A stretch of 64,000 nt of DNA from Phascolarctos cinereus (lineage: Eukaryota; Chordata; Mammalia; Diprotodontia; Phascolarctidae), in contig NW_018344186.1 in NCBI RefSeq assembly GCF_002099425.1, positions 434,001 to 498,000 of the forward strand. The letters are read 5' to 3'. The position numbers were made by a program, and so were the translations under genes. Within the stretch, counting starts at the first letter, position 1; each line of letters starts with the position of its first letter. The notes beneath the pieces are model-generated. The model made no database searches and was not told the origin of the DNA. It saw only the letters and a list, made by a program, of their open reading frames with translations. This document shows positions 33,871-43,149 of this stretch, piece by piece.

Positions 33871-34198
33871 GAAACATGAATAAAAGATAAGGGAAGAGAG
33901 AGTCAAGGAATACGTCCAAGACAGACTCTTTTGTTCAGTCTCTACTGCATAGAATGAGGAATGTGGACATAACAGGATGAAAGGATCATAGTAGGATTGG
34001 TCACCAAATTATAAGGACAAAATTAAGGAACCATAAAAAATGCCATAGAACCAGAGGGCACAGACAATCATTTGCTCAATGATTGTTGGGAACTATTTAC
34101 TTTATAAGTCTTCCTGGCTCAGAGATAGGCATTAAAAAAAAAAACCTAGTCCACGGCATGCACATTTTGAAGACATCATTGATAGAAACAGGAGAAGG
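33871..34198. other. Unassigned sequence
   Basis: Nothing recognised, apart from an A run at 34134-34144. Confidence 0.3.
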
Positions 34199-34317
34199 GG
34201 CCAGGAAGGGTGATACACACATGTAATCCTAGTTACTGGGGAAGGTTCAGGCTGGCTTATCTTGAGAATTTTGAGCTACTATATGCTATGCAGATTGTGT
34301 TTTCACATTAAGTTTCT
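34199..34317 (+). pseudogene. RN7SL-like: 7SL (SRP) RNA retrocopy, 5' part only, sense
   Basis: It follows the 7SL 5' end in order: GGTGATACACACATGTAATC (family: GGTGGCGCGTGCCTGTAGTC), CCTAGTTACTGGGGAAGG (CCCAGCTACTCGGGAGG), GCTGGCTTATCTTGAGAATT, then TATGCTATGCAGATTGTGTT and ACATTAAGTTT (CACTAAGTTCGG). It stops about 120 nt in, before the S-domain, and a GGAA tract follows directly. No A-rich tail or target duplication is visible. Confidence 0.75.
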
Positions 34318-34545
34318 GGGAGGAGAGAAAGAAGGAAAGGAGGGAGGAAGGGAGGGAGGAAGGAAGGAAGGAAGGAAGGAAGGAAGGAAGGAAGGAAGCA
34401 AGGAAGGGTGAAAAGGAAGAATGGAAGGAGGAGGAAGGGAAGGAAGGAAAGAGAAAAGATGGGAAGGAGGAAGACAGTGAGGGACAGAGAAAAGAGAGGA
34501 AGGAAAGAAAAGGAAAGGGACAAAAGGAAAGATGAAGAAATGTGA
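34318..34545. repeat. (GGAA)n polypurine tract
   Basis: About 230 bp almost only G and A on the plus strand, including about 12 contiguous GGAA/GAAG units at 34357-34398. GGAA arrays can bind ETS factors in some contexts; nothing here shows that it does. Confidence 0.9.
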
Positions 34546-34659
34546 TTAGGGAAGAAGTTATTTGCTGTCACCTAGCTTCCTTGGAAGTTAATGGGAGGCA
34601 ATCATAGCAATGGAAGTTGAAGGGGATTCAGGAAAAGACAGAGAGTAGGGCTAACCCTG

Positions 34660-34735
34660 GGACAGCTAGGTGGCCAGGCCTGAAGTTGGAAAGACTCATC
34701 TTCCTAGTTCAAACCTAGCCTAAAGCCTTTAATTA
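34660..34735 (+). repeat. SINE 5' fragment, sense
   Basis: GGGACAGCTAGGTGGCCAGG followed by a worn TAGTTCAAACCTAGCC. It ends where the RTE LINE begins. Confidence 0.55.
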
Positions 34736-35790
34736 TGTGGATCACAATAACATGTAGCAAGTCCTCAAAGAAATGGAAGTGAGTACCAGGTCATCTTATT
34801 TGTCTCCTGAGGAACATGTGTTCAGGCCAAGAAGCAACAGAAATGAGCATGGGACAATTGATTGGTTTAAGATTGGAAAAGGAGTATGAGAAGGCTGTGT
34901 ATTGTCGCCTTATTTATTTATCTTATATGAAGGCACATCATATGAAATGCCAAGCTGGATGAATCGAAAGCTGGAATTAAGGTTGCCAGGAGAAATATCA
35001 ACAATCTCCAGATATGCATATGATACTATTCTGATGGCAGAAAGTGAAAAAGAATTAAGAAGCTTCTTGATGAAGATTAAAGAGGGGGGTATAAAAGCTG
35101 GCTTGAAGTTTAACACGAAAACAACAACAAACTAATGTCTTGGCAACCAGTCCTGTCACTTCCTGGCAAATAGAGGGAGGAGAAATGGAAGCAGTGTAAG
35201 AGTTCATATTCTTGGACTCAAAGATCATTGCAGGTGGCAATGAAATTAAAATACTCTTGCCCCTTTTCAGAAAAGCTACGGCAAATCTGGACAGCATGCT
35301 AAAAAGCAGAAACATCACCTTGCTGACAAAGGTCCATATAGTCAAAGCTATGGTTTTTCAGTAGCAATGTATGGCTGTGAGAGCTGGATTGTAAGGAAAG
35401 CTGAACATCACAGAATCAATTCTTTCAAATTGTGGTGCTGGAGAAGACTTTTGAGAACCCCTTGGACAGCAAAGAGATCAAATCAGTAAATACATGAAGA
35501 AATTAATTCAGGCTGTTTACTGGAAGGTCAAATATCAAAGCTAAAGCTTAAATATTTTGGCCACATGTTGAGAAGATAAGACTCATTGAAAAAACACTAA
35601 TGTTGGGAAATACTGAAGACAGAAGGAAAAGGGGATGATGGCAGAGGATAAGAGGGATAGATGGTATCATGGAAGCAACGAACATGAGCTTGGACAGACT
35701 TTAAGAGACAGTGGAGAATAGAAGGGCCTGGTGAGCTATAGTCCATGGGGTCACAAAGAGTCAGACACAATTGAAACTGAATATATAAAG
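34736..35790 (+). mobile_element. RTE (BovB-like) LINE 3' part, sense, broken
   Basis: It follows BovB-type ORF2 from the RT palm to the 3' end. AAGAAGCAACAGAAATGAGC lies near 34830. The frame 34902-35135 reads SPYLFILYEG, then RYAYDTILMAESEKELRSFL (family: RYADDTTLMAESEEELKSLL; the second Asp of the catalytic YADD is the D of YDT, the first is lost). Downstream, in shifting frames, come YGCESW-type and LWCWRR-like segments. The 3' tail at 35745-35775 (GGGGTCACAAAGAGTCAGAC) is the one MAR1 SINEs share. It is 5'-truncated and inactive, and has lost the endonuclease. Confidence 0.85.
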
Positions 35791-35899
35791 CTTTAAAATG
35801 ATATGCACCATACCTATGAGGTCAGTCAGTATGAAAAAAGTAATAATTCTTTTTACCCACCTTAAACTCTTATTTGTTGCCCTTTTTTCTTTCTTTGAA

Positions 35900-36135
35900 C
35901 TTGTACCCTAAATACCAGGCCTGACATATCTTTATGCTCTTTAAAGACCTCATAATTTCTGGTTTTAAGTCTGCTTCTCTGCATATATATTTTACACATA
36001 TCTATTTATAGACATGTTTCACCCATTAGAATGTAAGCACTTTGATATCAGGGACTGTTTGAGCTCTTTCGTTGTATTTCAGCAATTAGCATAGTGTATG
36101 GCATACAGTAAATGCTATGTAATTGCTTTCTGATT
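35900..36135 (+). repeat. L2 LINE 3' end, sense
   Basis: TTAGAATGTAAGCACTTTGA, TATCAGGGACTGTTTGAG, AATTAGCATAGTGTATGGCA, TACAGTAAATGCTATGTAAT. Confidence 0.65.
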
Positions 36136-36660
36136 TACACATTGCACCACTCTCCCTCACCCCTTCAGCTTCTTCATTTATCTTCTTTCTTTATTTTCAC
36201 CTCATGCCTGATTTCCACCTGGGTGGGGTGGAAACAACTTCATAGTTACTCCCTTTTCCTGCCCCCAGCACTGGAAAGTATTTGTGTACACCAAACTCTA
36301 GTGGGAACAATATGCTGTTTTGAGGGGGTTTTTTTAGTCTTTTTTTAATCCTATTTTTTCTTTTAATTGGTCTTATTTGATTCATTGTTTTTAATGTATA
36401 AAAGTTTGTCTTCCCCTATGTTTGGGATCCAGGTCTATGGTGAGAAAATCTGGTCCTGCTTTGTTAAGCAATTGGCATGCATTACTTAATAAATCGATAT
36501 GCTCGGAAGATCAGACATTTATTTTCCTCAGTCATTTCATCTTTCACTCGCCACAAAGGGAAAACAAAGGAATGAGCAGAAGGGGGAAGCAAGGACCCTC
36601 TCCTATCCTTTCTACCCCCTTCTACCTTTACCCCTTGATTGATTGTGGCACTTAGCTCTG
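36136..36660. other. Unassigned interval, possible LTR fossil
   Basis: No gene is seen. 36360-36560 has a TATA-like GTATAAAAG, an AATAAA about 90 bp on, and an end resembling an LTR 3' edge. I could not show a partner end or flanking duplication, so an LTR relict is only a possibility. Confidence 0.25.
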
Positions 36661-36662
36661 GG

Positions 36663-36862
36663 CAGAAACTTAGGATCACAGATTGAAAGCTGAAAGAGAC
36701 CTTGAAGATTGTCCAAGCCAACTCTTTACAGATGAAGAAATTAAGGCCTAAACAGGTTAGATGATTGCCTGAGGTCACATAGGTAGTAAGTGGCAGAGCC
36801 AGGATTGAACTCAGGTCCTTTGAGTCCAAATGCAGCATTCTTTCTGATGCACTGCACAGGCA
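36663..36862 (-). repeat. MIR, antisense
   Basis: GATTGAAAGCTGAAAGAGAC, CAGATGAAGAAATTAAGGCC, GCCTGAGGTCACATAGGTAG, AGCCAGGATTGAACTCAGG. Confidence 0.75.
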
Positions 36863-37049
36863 GAGAGGAATGGGAGACACACCTTGGGCCAGCATGGGTA
36901 ACACAAGGGGAAACCAAGATTTTTCCTCTTGACCAGAGATCCCTGCTTCAAACCACCTGTCCCATAGAATGCATAGCTGTTTTTCACCGCTTTGCTCTGT
37001 CCCTGGGGCAGCACCTTTAGAACCTTATCAAGGTAAACAAATAATTATG

Positions 37050-37235
37050 CTCGTTTGTAGAGACTATGATGGTTTTCAAAGCATGCTGTCTCATTTGAGA
37101 CGACTATAACTTTTTGAGGGCAAATAGCATTGCCCTCATTTTGTAGATGAGAAAACTGAAGTTCATAGTGGTTAACTTGGTAATTGGCACAGCTCAGACT
37201 ACAACTGAGATTTCCCAGCATTCTAATCCACAGCT
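37050..37235 (-). repeat. MIR, antisense
   Basis: TTTGTAGATGAGAAAACTGA, AGTTCATAGTGGTTAACTTG, GAGATTTCCCAGCATTC. Confidence 0.6.
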
Positions 37236-37348
37236 CTTTGGTACTTTCCATAACAAGAATGGGTTTCTCAGAAAGCGTCTGGCTCAATCCTAAAGGCCTT
37301 TATTTGGCATTGAGGTGTGGCTCATACAGCCAGACTAAGGTTGACCCT

Positions 37349-37424
37349 CTCTCTCTGTCTCTCTCTGTGTCTCTGTGTCTCTTTCTCTGTTTCTCTCTGT
37401 CTCTCTCTGTCTCTCTCTGTCTCT

Positions 37425-37476
<52 letters not shown>
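37349..37476. repeat. (CT)n microsatellite
   Basis: About 130 bp of CT with periodic CTGT interruptions, pure over the last 45 bp. Overlapping serine/leucine and arginine/glutamate frames are shadows. Confidence 0.95.
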
Positions 37477-37480
<4 letters not shown>

Positions 37481-37664
37481 TATTGTCCAAGGATATTAAA
37501 TCCAACAAAGAAATTTTTGTTAAATTGGGCTGTCCATACAGTGGAGGATAGGAAGGGTAGGTTTCCAATGAAGATAATTATAGTGCTTAATTTTTCATTT
37601 GGGGAGGAGGTCCCTCCTCCCCAATAGATTTAGATAAATAATGAAATAGATTTAGACAAATAAT

Positions 37665-38180
37665 AAAATAGAGTTAGAGCTAGAAAGGACTTTTAGAGGT
37701 CATTGAGTCCATCTCTCCCATTTTAAGGAAACTGAGGCCAGGAAAGGATAAATGACTTGCCCACAGTCACACAGGGATTTGAACTCTCATCTTCCTGACT
37801 CAAATTCCAGTGCTCTAACCACAATTCCATATTACTGCAGAGTTCTCGACAGGAATTTGACAGAAAGAAAGGTTGGGGATGGAGAAAAGACTCCAAATCT
37901 TATAGACCTGGTTTCTAGTTTTAGCCATATGTGATCACAGTCAGGCACTTCCCTTCCATATCTTGGTTTCCTTATCTGTAAAATGGAGGATTTGAAGAAG
38001 TGTGGAACAATGAAGAACCTGTTTTCAAATCATACCTTTGCTGCTCACTACCTGTGTGACATTAGCTGAGATACTAAAACTCTTTATATAAATCCTCAGC
38101 TTCCTTATTTGTAAAACAAGGTGGCCGGGTTACAAGGCTGCTGAATCCTGTTTGCGTTCTAGATCTACGACACTGAAGGC
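37665..38180. repeat. MIR cluster: one antisense, two sense
   Basis: An antisense MIR at 37665-37830 (AGGAAACTGAGGCCAGG, TGACTTGCCCACAGTCACAC). Sense MIR halves at about 37905-38000 (TTGGTTTCCTTATCTGTAAA) and 38005-38180 (ACTACCTGTGTGACATTAGC, CTTCCTTATTTGTAAAACAA). Confidence 0.65.
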
Positions 38181-38449
38181 CTCTTCCTGGTCGAGGACTT
38201 CATGATTCCAACAATGTTTCATCCCTCTGCTGTTGTACGGCAGGAAGAAACGTTTATAATGGACCAGCATCCTCTGTTCTGCTCTCAACCAGTGACAATG
38301 TATTGCTTGTCTTTAAGGTTCATCCAGATTCTCCTTTTGTCACCAGGTCTCAGCAGTCTGGGACAGAGGTTACAGAGTATAGGAGTGGAGGACACCCAAT
38401 CTTCTACCCAATCCCAGCATCTTTCCTAGGGTGGCCTCTGTCTCCAGCA

Positions 38450-39046
38450 TCAGCAGCATTTATTCCTTGGCTTACCTGCTGGTGAAAGCTTGATAGAATC
38501 AGTCGAGCAGTTTTCAAAAATCCCTCGATGCTGGGACAGTGTTTGTCTGACCAGCAGTTCAAATGTTTCTTCCACACTGATGTCATTCTTAGCACTGACC
38601 TCAAAGTCGGGTATGTCCTTCTCTTTGCACCAGTCTAGGGCTTTCTCCTGGGAAACCTCCTGGTCATCCAGTTGATCTTGTTCCCCAGTACCACCATGGG
38701 GAAAACTTGCTCTGTGGGAACCATTTTCTGGAGAATGTCCCTCCTCTAGGTGGCCAGGGCATGGAAGGAGTCTCGGTCAGTGACATCGACGGCAAGCATG
38801 CAGCCATCTGAGTGCTTGTAGAAGGTACCATGGGGTGGATCTGCTCCTGACCTCTTGTGTCTCATACCTGTAACTCCAATGTTGTGTTGTATACCATGAT
38901 GACTTTGGAGAGGATGCTGGCTCCCAGGGTGGTCTGATAATCTTTGTAGAAAATCTTGTGGATATACTAATTCAGAAGGGAGGTCTTTCCACTACTAGGG
39001 CTCCAATGATGATGAGTTTCAGGTCTACCTTTCTCCTTGGGTCCAT
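38450..39046 (-). pseudogene. RAB7B (pseudogene): RAB7B processed pseudogene, antisense
   Basis: The 597-bp intronless copy covers the whole RAB7B coding region, a late-endosomal/trans-Golgi Rab GTPase of 199 residues. The start reads MDPRRKVDLKLIIIG (39046 down), then the P-loop region GKTSLLN, then HKIFYKDYQTTLGASILSK (switch I area), and a WDTGGQE-like segment with TGG changed to TGA. Further on come VPTEQVFPMVVLGNKI (NKxD motif area), DFEVSAKNDISV, and SIKLSPAGKPRNKCC ending at the native stop 38450-38452, with the C-terminal Cys pair for prenylation kept. It has a one-base loss before the P-loop, TAG two codons after LLN, and at least two later frame changes. RAB7B in mammals has introns, so this is a retrocopy. 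Up to about 270 bp to the left (38183-38449) may be its 3'UTR. No A-tail or target duplication is clear, so it is old. Confidence 0.88.
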
Positions 39047-39127
39047 GGAGGAACCAGGGAACCTTGTTCATCTTTGGATCTCCTCTCATCATAATGTCTC
39101 ACACATCAATCAGTCAGTCAATGGGCA

Positions 39128-39300
39128 TTTGTTGTTTATCTTTCATTCTTGAAGAGGACCATGACATCAGGGAGGTGATGCCATGACATGCAAGTAAATT
39201 GGATTTAATAGAAGCAGGACTGTGCAAAGTCATCAGCCTCATTTTCTCCTCTGGAGCTATCTCCACTGGTTGTCTTTTACAAGTGATTTTTCTGCAATAG
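39128..39300. repeat. Unclassified dispersed repeat, short copy
   Basis: GTTGTTTATCTTTCATTCTT, GAGGACCATGACATCAGGGA, CATGACATGCAAGTAAATTG, CTGTGCAAAGTCATCAGCCT, CATTTTCTCCTCTGGAGC. It is colinear with the left part of 21315-21885, same orientation. Confidence 0.55.
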
Positions 39301-39304
39301 ACCA

Positions 39305-40225
39305 CATCTTTATTGCCACATCACTGATTTAGGTGTAGAAGATATTGAAATCTTATAGAATTTATTTTTGACTTTAAGAAAATATTTGACTTGACAGAGA
39401 ATAATGTTTAAAGGCTTTCCTCCAGTAAGATGACTCACATGTACTTCCAGGGCTATACATTATCCAGCTACGTTTGAAAGACAACTGAAGCAATTACTTC
39501 CTTCATCTGTTGCCAGGCAATTTAAATCAAGTGAGGTATTAAGTAGAGAGATATATGTTCATCAAAGGTGTTTGACTATCTTGTAAAAGATGTCCTGTGT
39601 TAAATCCAAACAAAACAATTATTAATGGTGAGATCCTTCAAATGCGCTATGCAAAGATAATATTGCATTTTTAAATTAAGCCCCAGATAAAGCCTCCAGA
39701 GTGAAATGAATCTTCAGGGGGGGAAAAAAGATCTGTCTAATTATCCACAATAGAAAAACAAAGTGGATGAAAAAACCCTATTATCCAGACTATAACATAT
39801 ACTGCATGGGTACCCCTTTGAATTAGTGACCAATCAACATGTTAATACCAGATGCATACTATAAATTATAATGAGCTGGGCACAATATTGACTAGGAAGA
39901 GATTGGTTTATATTTGAAAATTTTTTTTTAAACTTTCAATGATCTCAGACTGCTCACTATAACAAAATTCTCCCTAATATACATATTCTCATTCTCATTT
40001 TGATCTTATGCATCTGTAAATACTTAGAATTCAGTACTCTCAGAGTAAGTAAAATTACAATCTGTCCAAAGGACAATGGAAAGATATATGTGGAGGTAAT
40101 ACTTAGGCTATTGAAGATATGTTATAGCCAGAAAGGGATGTTCGTTAATATGCCCATCTGCAGGAGCTGCTCTGAGATGAGTAATAGCAAATCCTTATGT
40201 GTTTTTTTTTACTTGCAACCATCAT
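39305..40225. other. AT-rich repeat-poor sequence
   Basis: No gene and no repeat that I recognise. Confidence 0.35.
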
Positions 40226-40227
40226 TT

Positions 40228-40398
40228 AATCTTTACCCTGTGAGATAGATGCTATTATTATGCCCGTTTTACAGATGAGGAACTTGAAGCTGAGAGAGGT
40301 TAAATAACTTGCCCACGTTCACATATTCAGTGCCTGAAGCAGGAATCAAAATCAGGACTTCCTAACTCTGAGTCTATCACCCTATCCATTATGCCAGA
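40228..40398 (-). repeat. MIR, antisense
   Basis: CCCGTTTTACAGATGAGGAA, GAGAGAGGTTAAATAACTTG, CACGTTCACATATTCAGTG, CCTATCCATTATGCCA. Confidence 0.8.
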
Positions 40399-40627
40399 AG
40401 CTTTTGCATATGAGACACTGACCAGTGATTTTTACAGGTGCATTTATTTCACAGAAAGGAAGTATAGACCTAATTCAAGATACCAGGGGCTAGGGCATGG
40501 CAGAACAGGAGCCCAGGGAGAGAGATTCAGAGAAAAGGATCCAGTTGGATCTTTGTCACTGGAATTTGGTAATTGAACCTCCAGTGTGATGATCTTGGAC
40601 CTCCACAGAAAAAAAGCCAAGTGAATA

Positions 40628-40900
40628 AGTCTACAAGCTTTTATTAATTGCTTTTTATATGTCAGGAACTGTGCTGAGCACTGGAGATACAAAGAAAGAA
40701 AAATAAACAAATGGAAACCAAACAACCAAACAACAACAAAAATTAAAAAATTAGTCCCCCTGCTCTCAAAGAGTTCTCAGACTATGGGAAAGATAATATG
40801 CAAGCAACTAAGTAATTATCTATCTATCTGTCTGTCTGTCTGTCTATCTGTATCATCTATGCTTAATTAGTGACAAGAAACTGAAGGAAGGCACAAGGAT
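40628..40900 (-). repeat. L2 LINE 3' end, antisense, with (TATC/TGTC)n
   Basis: GCTTTTATTAATTGCTTTTT, GTGCTGAGCACTGGAGATAC, CTCTCAAAGAGTTCTCAGAC, with a TATC/TGTC microsatellite at 40817-40858. Confidence 0.7.
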
Positions 40901-41756
40901 GAAGGGGTAGAAAAAGATGGCTTAATGATGATTATTGTGAAAGGTCACCCTTGGGACTTGGCATACCTAGCGCACAGCAAGTTCTCATCACTGCTGCTTT
41001 TTCAGCTGGGGTTGTCTGGATTCTGTCGTCTTTTACATCCAGGCAGTCTGGTAATGCAAGCAAGGGCAATGGGCATGGGTGTTTTGGTAAATGTTTGAAA
41101 ACTAGTTCACGACGCTTAAATTTAATCTGCATTGTTCATGCTTTCTCCATAATTTTCCTACATCTAGAAAACCATCAAAAAATAAAGGAGATCTTGATTT
41201 GTAGCGTTTGCATATTTCTGAGGTGGCTCCAGTATATCCCTGGCCATGTTATTCTAGGGAGGGGTGGGGTCTTCAGCAAATGCTTCTGATTAGTTTCCCA
41301 TCTCCACCATCATAGGCATTGAGAATGTCCAGGTACTCTTCTCACTCCTATCAATCATGAGCGTGGCAATTTTCAGCATGAAAGATTATAGATATGGACA
41401 GTTCCAAAAAAAAAGGAGGAGGGGGGGGGTGAGGTGCCAAAAGAGCCTGTGTCAATGAAGCCTTGTAGATGAAAGAGACTCCCCTAAATAGAATTTTTTT
41501 TTTTACAAATTATCACAGATGGACATATAGTGAAAATGAGGCAATGGGTGGACAATTGAAATGATGTATTAGTGTCCCTGAACTAAAAAAAAATATTAAT
41601 GACTTCATGACTTCTCCTTGTAACATGACAGCTATTACCCAACACATTTGCTTCCCTGTCTGCTTCCCTCCTCCCACCATGGCTACCATGGTTTTTTTTT
41701 AAAGTTTAAACAAAACTGACTATCATGGCCACATCTGACAACTGATGGGGAAGGGA
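40901..41756. other. Unassigned sequence
   Basis: No repeat or gene recognised. A 112-codon frame at 40951-41289 shows no domain. An A/G-rich run with nine G lies at 41408-41432. Confidence 0.35.
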
Positions 41757-42003
41757 AGGGAATAAGCATTTATTAAGCAACAATATGTGTCAGACACTGT
41801 GCTAAGCACTTCACGAATATCTTATTTGATCCTCACAATGACCGTGTGGGGTTGTTACTGTTATCCCTATTTTACAGAACCTAAGGCAAACACAAGTTAA
41901 GTGAGTTGCCCAAAGTTACACAGCTAGTAAGTTTCTGAGTTTGGATTTGAATTTAAGTGTTCTTGAATCCAGGCCTAGTGTTCTTTTCACTGTGTTAGCT
42001 AGC
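41757..42003 (-). repeat. MIR-type CORE-SINE, full length, antisense
   Basis: It starts with the L2-like 3' end (AGCATTTATTAAGCAACAAT, GTGCTAAGCACTTCACG), then CTCACAATGACCGTGTGGGG, AAGTGAGTTGCCCAAAGTTA, CACAGCTAGTAAGTTTCTGA, GGATTTGAATTTAAGTG. It shows how the MIR family borrows the L2 tail. Confidence 0.8.
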
Positions 42004-42511
42004 TAATGGAAAGTTCTGTACCCATAGTCCCGACTTGTTAATCAAGAGAAGGAAAGGGTCATCATTTGTTCTCTGGAAAATCCTGCATATTTTTCTTTAC
42101 TCCTTGTACAAACTTGGGCTGAGCACAATCTGTCTGGGCCTCAGTTTTTTTCCCATTCAGATAGATTTATTGTTTTCTTCTATACGTGGAGAACTTTAGG
42201 AGCATGCTATTTCAACCTCTCAAGCTGTTGGCTTGCCATTAGACAACCAGAAATACTTTTTTTTTTGTTTCAACTCATCTGTTAATGTATTTATGTGAAC
42301 AGAGTCAGAGCACCTGGCAGACAACTGGGCATTTGCCCTGGGATCTGTGAATGGAGACCATGTCCAGAATGGTAGGGAGTATCAAGGAGTCTTGAGGTAT
42401 GTTAACAGGTGACCCCTGAGCTGATGTGGAAAGAGGACACAATGGTTGTCTCCATTCTTTCAAGAACTGGGAGGTAGAAAGGACATGGCTCACGATAGAG
42501 AGAAATAGAGA

Positions 42512-42850
42512 GATCATATCATTGATTTAGAGCTGGAAGGTAGCCAGATATCATCTAGCCCAAAGCCCTCATTTTATAGATAAGAAAAATGAGACCCCAA
42601 ATATTTAAATGATCTGTTCAAGGTCACAGAGGGAGTTGAGTGGCAGAGCCAGGATTCAAACTCCAGTCCAAGAAGATTTCACTCTCAACAGAGCATGGAT
42701 GGAAGATCGATAATCGAAGACACTATTGGGTCATAGAACCTCACAATGAGGATAATAAATGTAGAGCTGCCTGGGAGGTCTCCTAGCCTTATAGATAAGG
42801 AAGCCTAGTCTTATAGATTCATGAAGAGGGAATATAGCATGTCTAAAGGG
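42512..42850 (-). repeat. MIR, antisense, plus a partial second copy
   Basis: 42512-42690: GATTTAGAGCTGGAAGGTAG, CTGTTCAAGGTCACAGAGGG, GCCAGGATTCAAACTCC. A second fragment at about 42725-42800 repeats only the first part. Confidence 0.65.
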
Positions 42851-43017
42851 AAGATTCCCCTGGGTGAAGAAGTAAGAAATACAGTCTTGCTACATTCTTG
42901 TTTCAAGAACATCTAGCCAGAGTGGGAGAAGAAGAAGAGAGAAGGTACTGTATGGGGCACCTCTAGAAAATGACAGAAATCAAGTCCTCCTGAGAGCAGC
43001 ATCCAGAGCTCTCCTCT

Positions 43018-43112
43018 CATTCTGGGCCTTAGTTTTCTTACCTATTAAATAGGGGAATTGGATTAAATGACCTCTAAGTTCTTCTGCAGTTGTAAATCTT
43101 TGATCCTATGGT
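43018..43112 (+). repeat. MIR 3' half, sense
   Basis: GGGCCTTAGTTTTCTTACCT, ATTAAATGACCTCTAAGTTC, GATCCTATG. Confidence 0.65.
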
Positions 43113-43149
43113 TCTGTCTTAGCATGGCGGTTAATAGCCATCATCTGTT

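Noticed and set aside
36360-36560. Possible fossil LTR
   Set aside because: The TATA-like and AATAAA spacing is suggestive, but neither end could be fixed and no internal region or partner was seen.
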